From: Pedobacter helvus
GTDB lineage: Bacteria; Bacteroidota; Bacteroidia; Sphingobacteriales; Sphingobacteriaceae
DNA: 64,000 nucleotides
NCBI RefSeq assembly: GCF_005925325.1
Contig: NZ_SRMP01000006.1
Span: 285,791-349,790 of the forward strand
Reading direction: 5' to 3'
In this document: one piece after another, positions 11,513-20,783 of the stretch
How the letters are laid out: the number at the start of each line of letters is the position of its first letter
Numbering within the stretch: the first letter of the stretch is position 1
Position numbers and translations under genes: made by a program
Notes under the pieces: generated by a model
Database searches by the model: none
Seen by the model: only the letters and a program-made list of their open reading frames with translations
Told to the model about the DNA's origin: nothing

Positions 11513-12637
11513 CTATTTCTTACCTATCGTTCCCGATTTGGTTTTAACATCTCCTTTTCTCCTGTAGATAGCGAAGCTCATTGGGCTTTTAGCCGGACGC
11601 TCGTCGCCAAAAAGTACTCCCCAATGTTTAAAGGTATCCGTTCTATCGAAAATTACTTTTAATACTGCAATAATTGGCATAGATAGGAACATCCCCGAGA
11701 TACCCGCAATGGTACCACCAATCACTACACCGAGAATAGAAACCAACGCATTGATCTTGACTTTAGAACCCACAATGCGAGGCATCAGGATATTATTGTC
11801 GAAGAACTGAACTACGGCAATCACTAATAAGACAGTAATTACTGGACCTATTTCTGTAGATGAAGTTAAGGTAATCAGCACGCCCAAGATATTTCCAATT
11901 AAGGCACCCACGTAGGGGATCAAGTTTAAAATGGCGAAGATTACACCAATCAACAAAGCGTGTTTGATACCAAACAACATCAACGTACCACCTAGCAAAA
12001 TGGTCATATAAGTAATTTGGATCAACAAGCCCACTAAGTAATTTTTAATAATTGATTCTGCTTCGTATGCCGCTTCTTTAACTTTTGGATGGTGCTCTGT
12101 TTTAAACCACATAAACACAAAGCGCAGCAAGATATCCTTATAAAAAAGAATAAGGTAAATATAGATTGGAATTAAGCCCAAGAAGATAAAAACACTGCTC
12201 AAAGTTACCGCAGCGCCACTTGCTGCTTTGCCGGCCATATTCAATAAGTCATCACTTTTTTCGGTAATGAATTTCTTCTGTTTACTAATAGAGAAATCGG
12301 TAAAGCTACTGATCCACTCTTGTAACGACTGAAGATGTTTAGCCACATTCTCTTTAATCTGTGGGAAATCATTTACTAAAATTCCAATCTGCGCAGAGAA
12401 AAACCAAATGACACCTGCAATGAAAATAAAGACCAATAAAATTGGTAAAATGATGGCCAAGGCCTCAGGGAATTTGAATTTTCTTAAAAAACGGTAAATA
12501 GGGAGTAATAAAATGGCGATAAAAAAGGCCATGATTACTGGCATGATGATATCGCTAGCAATAGCAAAAATACCAATACATAAACAAAGACCTAGTAGTT
12601 CTATTGAGCGTTTTACCGTTAAGGGTAGTTCCTTCAT
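11513..12637 (-). CDS. AI-2E family transporter (PerM/TqsA-like)
   Basis: This 374-residue protein has about eight membrane helices: two N-terminal pairs (about 10-45 and 60-85), an extracytoplasmic region (about 90-150), and a C-terminal helical bundle including PYVGALIGNILGVLITL and the loop PRIVGSKVKINALVSILGVVIGG, both hallmarks of the AI-2E/UPF0118 family. Members have been linked to autoinducer-2 export or Na+/H+ antiport, so the substrate stays open. The tail (about 345-374) is basic and soluble. It is divergent from mnmE. Confidence 0.85.
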   Translation of the reverse strand: MKELPLTVKRSIELLGLCLCIGIFAIASDIIMPVIMAFFIAILLLPIYRFLRKFKFPEALAIILPILLVFIFIAGVIWFFSAQIGILVNDFPQIKENVAKHLQSLQEWISSFTDFSISKQKKFITEKSDDLLNMAGKAASGAAVTLSSVFIFLGLIPIYIYLILFYKDILLRFVFMWFKTEHHPKVKEAAYEAESIIKNYLVGLLIQITYMTILLGGTLMLFGIKHALLIGVIFAILNLIPYVGALIGNILGVLITLTSSTEIGPVITVLLVIAVVQFFDNNILMPRIVGSKVKINALVSILGVVIGGTIAGISGMFLSMPIIAVLKVIFDRTDTFKHWGVLFGDERPAKSPMSFAIYRRKGDVKTKSGTIGKK

Positions 12638-12769
12638 GATATAAGATGGTGTATTTTATTCCCTAACACTAAAGTAGGGAAATTGTTTGGATGCTAGTTA
12701 GTTTAATTGGTTAACCGTTGAAACTGTTTGACTGTGAAATGTAAACTGCCAACTGTAAACCAAAAACCT

Positions 12770-12777
12770 TACTTTTG
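12770..12777 (+). promoter_or_regulatory. TAnnTTTG -7 box of mnmE
   Basis: TACTTTTG lies 4 nt before the ATG at 12782. The reading frame is open further upstream (to a TTG at 12728), but that longer form would contain this box, which favours the ATG and a leaderless transcript. Confidence 0.55.
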
Positions 12778-12781
12778 CATC

Positions 12782-14140
12782 ATGTTAACTAACGATACCA
12801 TTATTGCTTTATCTACACCTCCCGGAAGTGGTGCCATTGGCGTTATCCGTCTTTCTGGTCCTGAGGCAATTTCTTTAACCAATCAGGTTTTTGGTGGAAA
12901 AGATCTAGAAAAGCAAGCGACACATACTTTACATTTCGGCCTAATAAAAGATGGTAATATTGTAATTGATGAGGTAGTGGTATCCTTATTTGTTGGGCCA
13001 AAATCTTACACCAAAGAAAATGTGGTAGAGATTTCTTGCCATGGTTCTAACTATATCATTCAGCAGATCATCAGCTTATTAATTAGCAAAGGAGCAAGAG
13101 CAGCTAAACCTGGTGAATTTACTTTACGTGCCTTCTTAAATGGAGGTTTAGATTTAAGTCAGGCTGAGGCAGTTGCCGATCTAATTGCATCGGATAGTAA
13201 GGCATCCCACGAAGTGGCTATGCAGCAGATGCGTGGCGGCTTCTCCAATGAGCTAAAGGGGTTACGTGAGCAATTGATCCACTTTGCTAGCATGATTGAG
13301 CTAGAGTTAGACTTTGCGGAAGAAGATGTAGAGTTTGCTAACCGCGATCAGTTGCGAGATTTGGTACAGCGTATTAATAAAGTGTTACAGCGTTTAATCC
13401 ATTCTTTTGAAGTAGGCAATGTAATTAAAAATGGGGTGCCTGTAGTTATTGCAGGTAAGCCAAACGTAGGTAAATCTACCTTGTTAAATGCGCTGCTGAA
13501 CGAAGAACGTGCCATTGTGAGTGACATTGCTGGTACTACCCGTGATACGGTAGAAGACGAAATCAATATCAACGGGGTAGTATTTAGGTTTATTGATACC
13601 GCTGGTATTCGCGAAACCGCTGATGTAATTGAAGCCAAAGGAGTGGAGCGTACGCTAGATAAGATGAAGCAGGCAAAGCTCATTATCTATATGGTAGATG
13701 CGCAGGAAGATGAAGCTGAAGTGGTGAAACAATTGAACGATTTAATGAAGCAAGACACGCCGTTTTTGTTTATCGTAAATAAATTTGAGCTTCTCGATAC
13801 TGCTCAAAAGAACTTTTATTTGGAACATAACGCCTTGCTGATTTCCGCAAAAGATAAAATTGGAATTGATACTTTAGAAGCGACTTTGTTGGAAAAAGTA
13901 AACCTAAGTAATATCAATACGAGCGAAACCTTGGTAACCAATATTCGTCACGTAGAGGCGCTGAAGCAAACACAAAATTCTTTGAACAGTGTATTGGAGA
14001 ACATCTATAATCCGGTAACATCCGATTTCTTGGCTATGGATATTAAACAGGCCTTACATTATTTGGGCGAAATTACGGGTACAGTTACCACAGATGATTT
14101 ATTAGAGAATATATTTACTAAATTCTGTATCGGAAAGTAA
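12782..14140 (+). CDS. mnmE: tRNA uridine-5-carboxymethylaminomethyl modification GTPase
   Basis: MnmE works with MnmG to modify U34 of tRNAs that read split codon boxes. The 452-residue protein shows the N-terminal folate-binding domain (about 1-118, starting TNDTIIALSTPPGSGAIGVI), a helical domain, and an inserted Ras-like G domain with GKPNVGKS (225-232), GTTRD and DTAG (272-275), and it ends in the conserved FCIGK whose Cys is typical of the family. The N-terminus at this ATG fits other MnmE proteins. Housekeeping gene; no repeat or damage seen. Confidence 0.97.
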   Translation: MLTNDTIIALSTPPGSGAIGVIRLSGPEAISLTNQVFGGKDLEKQATHTLHFGLIKDGNIVIDEVVVSLFVGPKSYTKENVVEISCHGSNYIIQQIISLLISKGARAAKPGEFTLRAFLNGGLDLSQAEAVADLIASDSKASHEVAMQQMRGGFSNELKGLREQLIHFASMIELELDFAEEDVEFANRDQLRDLVQRINKVLQRLIHSFEVGNVIKNGVPVVIAGKPNVGKSTLLNALLNEERAIVSDIAGTTRDTVEDEININGVVFRFIDTAGIRETADVIEAKGVERTLDKMKQAKLIIYMVDAQEDEAEVVKQLNDLMKQDTPFLFIVNKFELLDTAQKNFYLEHNALLISAKDKIGIDTLEATLLEKVNLSNINTSETLVTNIRHVEALKQTQNSLNSVLENIYNPVTSDFLAMDIKQALHYLGEITGTVTTDDLLENIFTKFCIGK

Positions 14141-14191
14141 GGTATAGCCTAAACCCTCCTAACGGCAAAATAAATAAAAGATAAACTATAG

Positions 14192-14346
14192 TCAGCCAAA
14201 TGCTCTTGTAATAAAAAAGGACGAGGCTTCCTTTCGGAAACCCCATCCCATCTAAATTAACGCTCTCAGGAACAAATGTAGGCATTCGATCTGATGCTAC
14301 AATAGAGTATCGGTATTTCTACCCTATCTATCGATGAATGCCTCGA
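14192..14346. repeat. Dispersed ~150-bp repeat, copy 1
   Basis: This stretch matches 24070-24224 over about 150 bp. The core AAGGACGAGGC, a CTTTCGGAAACCCCATCC block, AAATTAACGCTCTC and GGAACAAATGT are shared almost base for base; the middle has diverged, and both copies end in TATCTATCGAYGAATGC. It has no intact ORF: compared with copy 2 the minus-strand frame is shifted and carries stops. It may be a decayed gene or transposon end. The rest of 14141-14467 holds nothing recognisable. Confidence 0.7.
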
Positions 14347-14467
14347 AATGGAAAATCTTTCACTGATTTGCCCTTAAAAGAATCTAATTATTTCCTCAAT
14401 TTAAACTCTACGGTTTCTCTATAGGTTGATGACTGAAAAGTAGTGGGCATTACGTTTTAAGACGAGC

Positions 14468-16453
14468 TTAATTTAGCGTAAAAGTCTCCCAGCCAGCGAT
14501 AGAGGTACGGTTGCATGTCATTACCGCTTGTCCGTTTTCTGATGAGATGTATCTGCCATTATTACCCCTTAATGAGATGGTTCCATTAGCATTTACGATC
14601 CAGTCGAATTTTTCCCAATCGCTAATGCTAGTTTTGCTACAAGTAATTCCGCTAGTGGCGCCATTTTCAGAAGATACATATTTGTTCATACTTTTTAAGG
14701 CCACTTTACCACCGCCCGCGTCTTCAATAAGGAAGGTTTCCCATGTAGATGCTGTCGCACGGTTGCACATCATAGGTGATTGCCCATTTTCGCCAGATAC
14801 AAACTGATTGTTAGAGCCTTTAAGTTTAACACTCTGCCCAACAGGAGCCTGCACCTGTAAGTTGCCCAGTTTAAGCCATCCGTTGGTAAAGTTGCCAGTA
14901 ACGGCAAGTTGTATTCCAGGTTTGTTGGCATCTGTTTTATCAATGATAGCAACTGCCCAGGTATAAGTGCCCAAAGGCAGGTCTATGGCAGTAGTAGCAG
15001 TTGTATAGGTGGTAGGGGCATTTTTGATCCATTTTGCCGGATCAGTGTTGTTATCAATAAACAATTTCTTAACAGCGCCAGCAGCATCTAACAATGCAAA
15101 GGCAACTCGATATTTATAGTTCCATTGGGGTATGTTGTTAGGGCAGTATCCCCAACCCATATTTTTCCAGCGATGGCTGATGGTAGCCGTTGCACCTGTG
15201 GCAATGGTACTTGGCAAAGCTACCTCATCGGGGTATAAGCGGTAGCCACCTTCAGCATTGAAACGCTGTACCAGATTAAAGCTATTCCCGAACCACGATA
15301 CCACATCACCAACTCTAAAATCCATCATGTTTACAGCTGCTTGTTCAGATGCGTTAAATTCACCTAACCTCACATCTTCCGGGTGACCTTCCCTGTAGGC
15401 ATTACTAGGATCAATCCAATAACGATGTGTACCGGTAGTAATCCAGCCGCCCTCCATCAAGATAGGGCGTTTATGTTTCCAAGCTGCAGCAAAGTTCTTC
15501 TCCCAGCTTTGGTAATATCCAGTCATCCCAAAAGCGTCGTGGCGAAGACTGTATCCTTTATTGATAGCACTTTCTAACAAGGTAATACTATTGGGATTTG
15601 CAGCACCCCAGCTTGCCGGGTGACCAATTAAGCGATGATAGTTGATCACCAATGGAACTTTGGTAAACTTTTGGGTGTACAAATCGGTAATCCAGTTTAA
15701 CACCTGTGCTTTTAAGGTTTCAGTATTAGCTCCAGTAGAAGTACTAGGATTTTCGTAAATGGTATTGTGTGCTTCGCCCCATTTGCCAAGGCCGTAGGCA
15801 TCAATAAAGGATGTCTTTTTAGGATCGTTGAAATCTGCAGCGAGCTCGGTGATAAATTTGGCATAATACTGCTTAAAAACAGGATCTTGGGGATAAGGCG
15901 TTTTACGATCTGGGAAGGAAGCATTCTCTATGTAATAGGTTGCCCCCGCATCAAATACGAATTGCGGAGTGTTCAGTCGCTGATCGCGGCCATCTACGAC
16001 AATACGAAAAGCGATGGGTAAACCTCTTTCTGCCGCTCCCCTGATTAATTTGCCTAAGGCCGAATTTGGATCACGCCAAGCGTAAACCCCATCTGCCGGA
16101 TTAAGTTTATTCCAGCTAGTGCGTACATAACAAGCCGATGCATAGTCTAAAGCCTTTACTTGGCCAAGGCCTGGCACATTGTAAAGTTTGTCCCACCAAG
16201 CAGGATCGTCGGCACCAGCGTACAAAACCCAGCCATTTAGTGGATTACGTAAAAAGGTATTGCCGTCGTAAGTAGGTCTTATCACTACATCGTTGGCGGC
16301 CGCGGCCATACTTACATTGGCTAGGGCATTCACATTGGCTTCATTGGTCAGCAAAATTTGCTCTTCTTCCACTTTGGAACACGAAAAGAAATGAAGGCAG
16401 ATGAGGGCCATCAAAATGATTTTACCCACTTTCATACAGTTTAGTTTTCTCAT
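14468..16453 (-). CDS. DUF4832-like glycosidase-type lipoprotein with C-terminal beta-trefoil
   Basis: This 661-residue exported protein has an N-terminal hydrophobic segment ending LHFFSC (Cys25), suggesting a lipoprotein though the lipobox is weak. Residues about 60-430 look like a TIM-barrel (RNPLNGWVLYAG, YVRTSWNKLNP, DAYGLGKWGEAHN, ILMEGGW), resembling the DUF4874/DUF4832 family of putative glycoside hydrolases; a beta-sandwich follows (about 430-530). The last ~130 residues are three repeats, each with a GN-x-(R/Q)-(Y/F)-(V/I)-S-x-ENG core and a W-E-(T/K)-F end, as in fascin/ricin-type beta-trefoils that bind sugars. This suggests glycan binding and cleavage at the cell surface. No PUL partner is adjacent. 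Confidence 0.7.
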   Translation of the reverse strand: MRKLNCMKVGKIILMALICLHFFSCSKVEEEQILLTNEANVNALANVSMAAAANDVVIRPTYDGNTFLRNPLNGWVLYAGADDPAWWDKLYNVPGLGQVKALDYASACYVRTSWNKLNPADGVYAWRDPNSALGKLIRGAAERGLPIAFRIVVDGRDQRLNTPQFVFDAGATYYIENASFPDRKTPYPQDPVFKQYYAKFITELAADFNDPKKTSFIDAYGLGKWGEAHNTIYENPSTSTGANTETLKAQVLNWITDLYTQKFTKVPLVINYHRLIGHPASWGAANPNSITLLESAINKGYSLRHDAFGMTGYYQSWEKNFAAAWKHKRPILMEGGWITTGTHRYWIDPSNAYREGHPEDVRLGEFNASEQAAVNMMDFRVGDVVSWFGNSFNLVQRFNAEGGYRLYPDEVALPSTIATGATATISHRWKNMGWGYCPNNIPQWNYKYRVAFALLDAAGAVKKLFIDNNTDPAKWIKNAPTTYTTATTAIDLPLGTYTWAVAIIDKTDANKPGIQLAVTGNFTNGWLKLGNLQVQAPVGQSVKLKGSNNQFVSGENGQSPMMCNRATASTWETFLIEDAGGGKVALKSMNKYVSSENGATSGITCSKTSISDWEKFDWIVNANGTISLRGNNGRYISSENGQAVMTCNRTSIAGWETFTLN

Positions 16454-17047
16454 GATTTGTAAAATATTTGGTTAAAAATTCTAATGAATTCATGATCATC
16501 ATAACCAAAGAGCTTCGTCGGGGAGGAGCTTAAAAAAAGTAGATCTCAATCTTATCTATTGAAATCAGGTTCATACTTGGTTGATAGGAAGTATCTTTTT
16601 GGTTAAAATAAAACTACAGACAAAGAAATAGCGCAAGGGTACGCTTTTGTTCAAAAATGGTTCAATTTTGTACAGAGCTTTGTGGAAAAAAGATGAGTAA
16701 TTATTCGATTAAGGAGTGTGATTGTGCTTTTATAGCTTTGGCTAACCAAATATGCTTTGTTTTAAAAGTTATTTGTAGATGATTTGTGTTTGGTTACAAC
16801 TGTGAGGTGTATAATAAAAAAATAACCTAGACTTGACGTTATCATTTATAATGAAAGCTTGCTTTAACAGTAGTTATTATCTTGAGTAAGACCATAACTG
16901 TTACGCTAATGATAAAAAACTTAGCTTACTCCGCAAATCTATTGCCATACCTAATAAGGGCCTAAAAAACTAAAGCCCCTGAAAATTTCGGAGGCTTTGT
17001 TTTCCATTTAATGGAACCTAAAATTGAGAACTAATTTATCAAATATC
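16454..17047. other. Gene-free stretch upstream of the DUF4832-like gene
   Basis: 594 bp with no ORF I can support. Apart from the hairpin at 16972-16998 it is AT-rich and should hold the promoter of the DUF4832-like lipoprotein gene; no clear TAnnTTTG box was found. Confidence 0.4.
16972..16998 (-). terminator. Intrinsic terminator of the M15-like gene
   Basis: Arms 16972-16980 and 16990-16998 (AAAGCCCCT / GGAGGCTTT) pair with one mismatch; on the minus strand the hairpin is followed by AGTTTTTT. It lies 50 bp after the stop of the M15-like gene. Confidence 0.7.
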
Positions 17048-17581
17048 TTATGCTAGTAAACCTAGCTTGGCGTCTTTTCTGCGGTAAAGCTCATTCATCA
17101 TCTCTTTATCGTTCATTTGCTTTGCCCATTGCGGTCGCAACTCAAAGTATCTTAAATTAGATAAGAAAGGATGGTTTCCTGCCCAAGTTAAACCAATGGC
17201 TTCACCTATCTTTCCAGCTTTATCGTATAATGCCTTATGGTCTACGTACTTTAGTTTCCCGAAAGCAGAACTCTCGTAAATGGCGATGCCGAATGCCAAA
17301 CCAAAGTTATGGTAAGCGAGGTTGGTTAAGCTTTCTGTAGCTTCATAAGCTGCGGTGATGTCAAAATCTAAATCGCTCATTAAACACCTGCGTATCACCG
17401 TAGACCTGTTCTTGATTTTAATAAATAGGCCTTGTGCGGCACAAAGGTCAATCAAGGTTTTAATGGTGGGAAGAATTTCTGGTGACAAATTGTCAAGTTC
17501 AGCCTCCTCAGTAGAGATTGCATCAACCACCGTGGTTCGATCCACTTGATCATTCATTAAGTAAGAAACACTGTGATACAT
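17048..17581 (-). CDS. M15 peptidase-like protein lacking two metal ligands
   Basis: This 177-residue protein follows the layout of M15 (VanY/phage L-alanyl-D-glutamate) peptidases: a helical start with ILPTIKTLIDLCAAQGLFIKI, then YHNFGLAFGIAIYES, then GEAIGLTWAGN and a PFLSNLRYFELRP end. Family members have S-x-H-N-x-G-x-A-x-D and a later P-H-F. Here the first His is kept (His91), but the zinc-binding Asp is Gly98 and the second His is Tyr145 (RYFE). The central loop, normally an RTYAEQ-type segment, is also altered. It is therefore likely a catalytically dead homologue, perhaps a peptidoglycan-binding or decoy protein. No signal peptide is seen. Confidence 0.8.
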   Translation of the reverse strand: MYHSVSYLMNDQVDRTTVVDAISTEEAELDNLSPEILPTIKTLIDLCAAQGLFIKIKNRSTVIRRCLMSDLDFDITAAYEATESLTNLAYHNFGLAFGIAIYESSAFGKLKYVDHKALYDKAGKIGEAIGLTWAGNHPFLSNLRYFELRPQWAKQMNDKEMMNELYRRKDAKLGLLA

Positions 17582-17744
17582 TTCTATTTTCCTTTTTTGT
17601 TTGGTTGAGGTGCGTTAATTCCGACACCACTAAGTGACAAAAAAAGGAGGGAAACGATTAGAGCTTTTTTGCGTATAATGCTATTCAGGTAAAACCACCT
17701 GGGCTAGTACGTAGTTTTACCTAGCTGATGTGTTTGAGCAAAGC

Positions 17745-18413
17745 TTAGTTAAGCTGATCAATCTCAATGAGTTTATGCTTTAAGGCGTAAAGAACCAATC
17801 CTGCAGTATTTCTGCTTCCTGTTTTGGTCAATAAATTATTTCTATGGCCCTCAACCGTTCTGTTGCTTAAAAAGAGTTTTTCACCAATCTCGATACTACT
17901 AAATTGCTTACAAATTAGCTGTAGCACTTCTTTTTCTCTAGGTGTAAGCAAATCTTCATTTTGATCAAGGCTAAACGCTTGTGGTTTTTTACTTAAACCC
18001 TTTCGCATAATCTCTAGCATGGGCATGGTAAAGTAGAAATCGTTTTTAGCTACCTCCCTAATGGCTTGCTCTACTTCTTCAGGCTCTGCATTTTTAGCTA
18101 GATAACCATTGGCGCCGGCTTGTATGGTTGCCAAGATATGATGCTCTGCTTCGTGTATGGTCAAGATAATTACCCCAATAGCTGGATGTTTTTCCTTGAT
18201 GATTTTCAACGCTTCCAGACCGTTCATTTCTGGCATAGAAAGATCTAAAAGAATAATGTTGGGCTGCTCTGTCGCTGAATCTACCAGGTCTATCAACTGC
18301 TTTCCGTTTTCGGCTTCGAAGATAATTTTAACATTTTCAAAAGAATTTACAAGAGCAATCATTCCTTTTCTGAATAACTTTTGATCGTCTGCTATTGCAA
18401 CATTAATTGTCAT
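17745..18413 (-). CDS. NarL/LuxR-family response regulator
   Basis: This 222-residue regulator has an N-terminal receiver with phospho-acceptor Asp57 (IILLDLSMPEMNG) and an acidic DD pair at 9-10, then a C-terminal LuxR-type helix-turn-helix (LTPREKEVLQLI, about 150-215, recognition helix near SNRTVEGHRNNL). It is divergent, by 201 bp, from the three-gene operon that ends in a HisKA_3 kinase, the type of kinase that pairs with NarL regulators, so that kinase is its likely partner. Confidence 0.92.
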   Translation of the reverse strand: MTINVAIADDQKLFRKGMIALVNSFENVKIIFEAENGKQLIDLVDSATEQPNIILLDLSMPEMNGLEALKIIKEKHPAIGVIILTIHEAEHHILATIQAGANGYLAKNAEPEEVEQAIREVAKNDFYFTMPMLEIMRKGLSKKPQAFSLDQNEDLLTPREKEVLQLICKQFSSIEIGEKLFLSNRTVEGHRNNLLTKTGSRNTAGLVLYALKHKLIEIDQLN

Positions 18414-18614
18414 TTGCGGCTTTGTTAATATTCAGGTTTTCTAAGCTTTTTATAGAGGCCAACAGGTTTTTTTCAGCAAATTTAGCTGAGATATAGATTT
18501 TAGTAAATCAACCTGTTTGTAGCAATTAACAAATATCTTTTTTTTATTACATTCGACCAAAATAAACAAAGCATAAAACTTATAGTGCTAAGAACAAACC
18601 TCAAGATTTAGAAG

Positions 18615-19025
18615 ATGAAAAAAAGAATTAGTGTGCCAACGGTACCACTTCAAGAAGCTATTGATCGCGTGACCCGTTTTCGTGATCAATTAATTAATCA
18701 AGTTCCAGAAGCCAACATCCCAAGGGCAGTTTTTATTCCTATTGCTGATTTAATGGCTATTATAGAGAAATTTCAGGATTTAGATGATCAAGGAAATATC
18801 CGTAATTCGTTAACTGGAGTAAGGGCTTACTTTGCGGTTAAAGAAGGAGATCAAGCTTTGCCAGACGATGTTACGGCATTAATAGTGCCCGTAGATTTAG
18901 GCGGTTCGGATATTGTAGCACACAACACGGGAGTAGAAGGTGAAGAGGATGATAGCGATATCTACGATTTCACACAGCCATGCCCTTCAAAATGCGATAC
19001 TGAAAGTCCATTATTTGTCCCTTAG
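18615..19025 (+). CDS. Hypothetical protein, first gene of kinase operon
   Basis: This 136-residue soluble protein has no signal peptide. It opens with a basic MKKRISVPTVP segment, has a predicted helix (QEAIDRVTRFRDQL), then an alpha/beta part (AVFIPIADLMAIIEKF, VRAYFAVKEG, TALIVPVDLGG) and an acidic tail with two Cys (CPSKCDTE). I do not recognise the family. It starts the operon whose last gene is a histidine kinase, so a role in the same signalling process is an inference only. Confidence 0.7.
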   Translation: MKKRISVPTVPLQEAIDRVTRFRDQLINQVPEANIPRAVFIPIADLMAIIEKFQDLDDQGNIRNSLTGVRAYFAVKEGDQALPDDVTALIVPVDLGGSDIVAHNTGVEGEEDDSDIYDFTQPCPSKCDTESPLFVP

Positions 19026-19028
19026 CCT

Positions 19029-19676
19029 GTGAAAAATATTTTTATAGGGGTGGTGGCTCCCCTAAGTATTTTAATACCTATCTGTATGTTTCTTTACAAA
19101 AGGAAACATGCCGATAGGTCTATAAAAATCATATTTTATTATTTGATTGCCGCTGGGTTAATTAATGCCACTGCAGTTCTTCTAGCCAAGAATGGTATAC
19201 GTAATTTGCCTTTGTTGCATTTATATACCGTGGTAGAAACCCTTTTTTTTCTTAGCTATTTTAGAACGATTTTCGACAGCGTTAAAATTAAGAAGGCTCT
19301 CATGTTTGTAATGATAGCTTTCACTCTATGCTGCATCATTAACTTAACTTTTATTCAGAGTGTTTTTACTTTTAATACGCATACTAGGCCATTAGAGGCT
19401 TTAATTGTTACTGGAACTTGCTTGTTATACTTCTTCAAAAGTGGCTTTTCCGAAAATTGGTTGAGTTTTCCTATTAACTGGATCAACATGGGTATTTTAA
19501 TGTATTTTCCTGCAGCGAGCCTTATTTTTATTTTTTCCAATTACTTTACGTTTGTTAAACTAGATGATGACATGACCAGCGTGGTTTGGAACATGCATGC
19601 ATTTCTGGTAATGCTGATGTACTTGATGTTTACAAAGGGTTTTAGTTTGCTTAAACAGACGAAGGAAAATACCTAA
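19029..19676 (+). CDS. Six-helix membrane protein, unknown function
   Basis: This 215-residue protein has about six membrane helices with short polar loops, the last containing TSVVWNMHAFLVMLMYLMF. It starts with GTG only 3 nt after the previous stop. I do not recognise a named family. Its place between a small soluble protein and a histidine kinase that has a single short membrane anchor suggests it may be the membrane sensing partner; this is inference. Confidence 0.75.
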   Translation: MKNIFIGVVAPLSILIPICMFLYKRKHADRSIKIIFYYLIAAGLINATAVLLAKNGIRNLPLLHLYTVVETLFFLSYFRTIFDSVKIKKALMFVMIAFTLCCIINLTFIQSVFTFNTHTRPLEALIVTGTCLLYFFKSGFSENWLSFPINWINMGILMYFPAASLIFIFSNYFTFVKLDDDMTSVVWNMHAFLVMLMYLMFTKGFSLLKQTKENT

Positions 19677-19725
19677 GAATTGGCTTGCTGTGATAGGTTC
19701 GGATTAATATTGATGAAAGGAAATA

Positions 19726-20511
19726 ATGGTTGACAACGTTTATCTGTTGATTTTTTACGGGGTACTTTTACTATTCATTTTGGTGGCGTCTTTTTTGCTG
19801 TTCTACATCAGAAACCAAAGCGTAGTTTGGAAACAGAAACGACAATTGCAAGAAACCCAAATCAACCAACAAAAGGAATTACTAAATGCAGTAATCGACT
19901 CGCAAGAGGTAGAGCGTAAAAGAATTGGCCAAGATCTGCACGATGAGATAGGAGGTACGCTTTCGGCGATTAAACTGATGCTGAATTCGCTTCGCAATCA
20001 GTTATCGGAAGATCAGGAAGAGGTAATGACAGAGGCCAAGCAGCTTATCGATAAAATGATTGTTGATGTAAGGCACATCTCACATGACCTATCGCCACCA
20101 GGCTTAGCTGTATTCGGCTTATTTGCGACCATCGAAGCGTTTGTTGCACTCATCAATAACACTGGCGAAATAAAAATTTCCATTGTTCAGTATGAATCTT
20201 TGGAAGAACTACTATTGCCGGAGAAAACTGCTTTGGCTTTGTTTAGGGTGCTTACCCAGTTGATTGATAATACAATTAAGCATGCCCAAGCTACTGAAAT
20301 TACGATTTCTTTCAAAAAAGCTGCTCTTTTAGAAATTGCTTATCAGGATAACGGTAAGGGCTTTGATCTTGAAGCTTTAGAGAGAAGAACGGGAATAGGG
20401 ATGCAAAACATTCAAAGTCGTTTGCAAATGATTAACGCAACCTATCAAATTAATACCAGCGTTGGCAAGGGCTTTAGGTTAGAGATTGCTTGTCCGTTTG
20501 CTGCCGAATAA
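19726..20511 (+). CDS. Sensor histidine kinase (HisKA_3 / NarX-type)
   Basis: This 261-residue kinase has one N-terminal membrane helix (about 5-28), a short coiled coil, the phospho-acceptor His72 in KRIGQDLHDEIGG (HisKA_3 dimerisation domain), and an HATPase_c domain with N-box QLIDNTIKHAQA, G1 box YQDNGKGFD and G2 GIGMQNIQSR. It has no extracellular sensor domain, so the signal is probably sensed through the membrane or by the neighbouring membrane protein. The likely partner is the divergent NarL-type regulator at 17745-18413. Confidence 0.92.
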   Translation: MVDNVYLLIFYGVLLLFILVASFLLFYIRNQSVVWKQKRQLQETQINQQKELLNAVIDSQEVERKRIGQDLHDEIGGTLSAIKLMLNSLRNQLSEDQEEVMTEAKQLIDKMIVDVRHISHDLSPPGLAVFGLFATIEAFVALINNTGEIKISIVQYESLEELLLPEKTALALFRVLTQLIDNTIKHAQATEITISFKKAALLEIAYQDNGKGFDLEALERRTGIGMQNIQSRLQMINATYQINTSVGKGFRLEIACPFAAE

Positions 20512-20602
20512 TTGCAGGAATTTTAAAAGATTTTTTTTAAAACCTTTTCATAAACCGGCTGTTGTAGAACATATAAAATCTTCATACAATAGTTTGTTTG
20601 GT

Positions 20603-20640
20603 TAAAGCCCACTGATGGATGTCAATGGGCTTTATTTTTT
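20603..20640 (+). terminator. Intrinsic terminator of the kinase operon
   Basis: A 13-bp stem with one mismatch pairs 20603-20615 (TAAAGCCCACTGA) with 20622-20634, followed by TTTTTT. It lies about 90 bp after the kinase stop. Confidence 0.8.
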
Positions 20641-20783
20641 TCGAAATTTAGATGTCTTCGCTATTTAGAGGCAGACTAATGTAGAAAGTAGAGCCTACTT
20701 CCAGTTCGTTTTATACCCCTGTTTCAATAGAAAAATACCCCTGAATGATATCGGATAGTCAAAGATCTTGCAGCTGTTGACAG

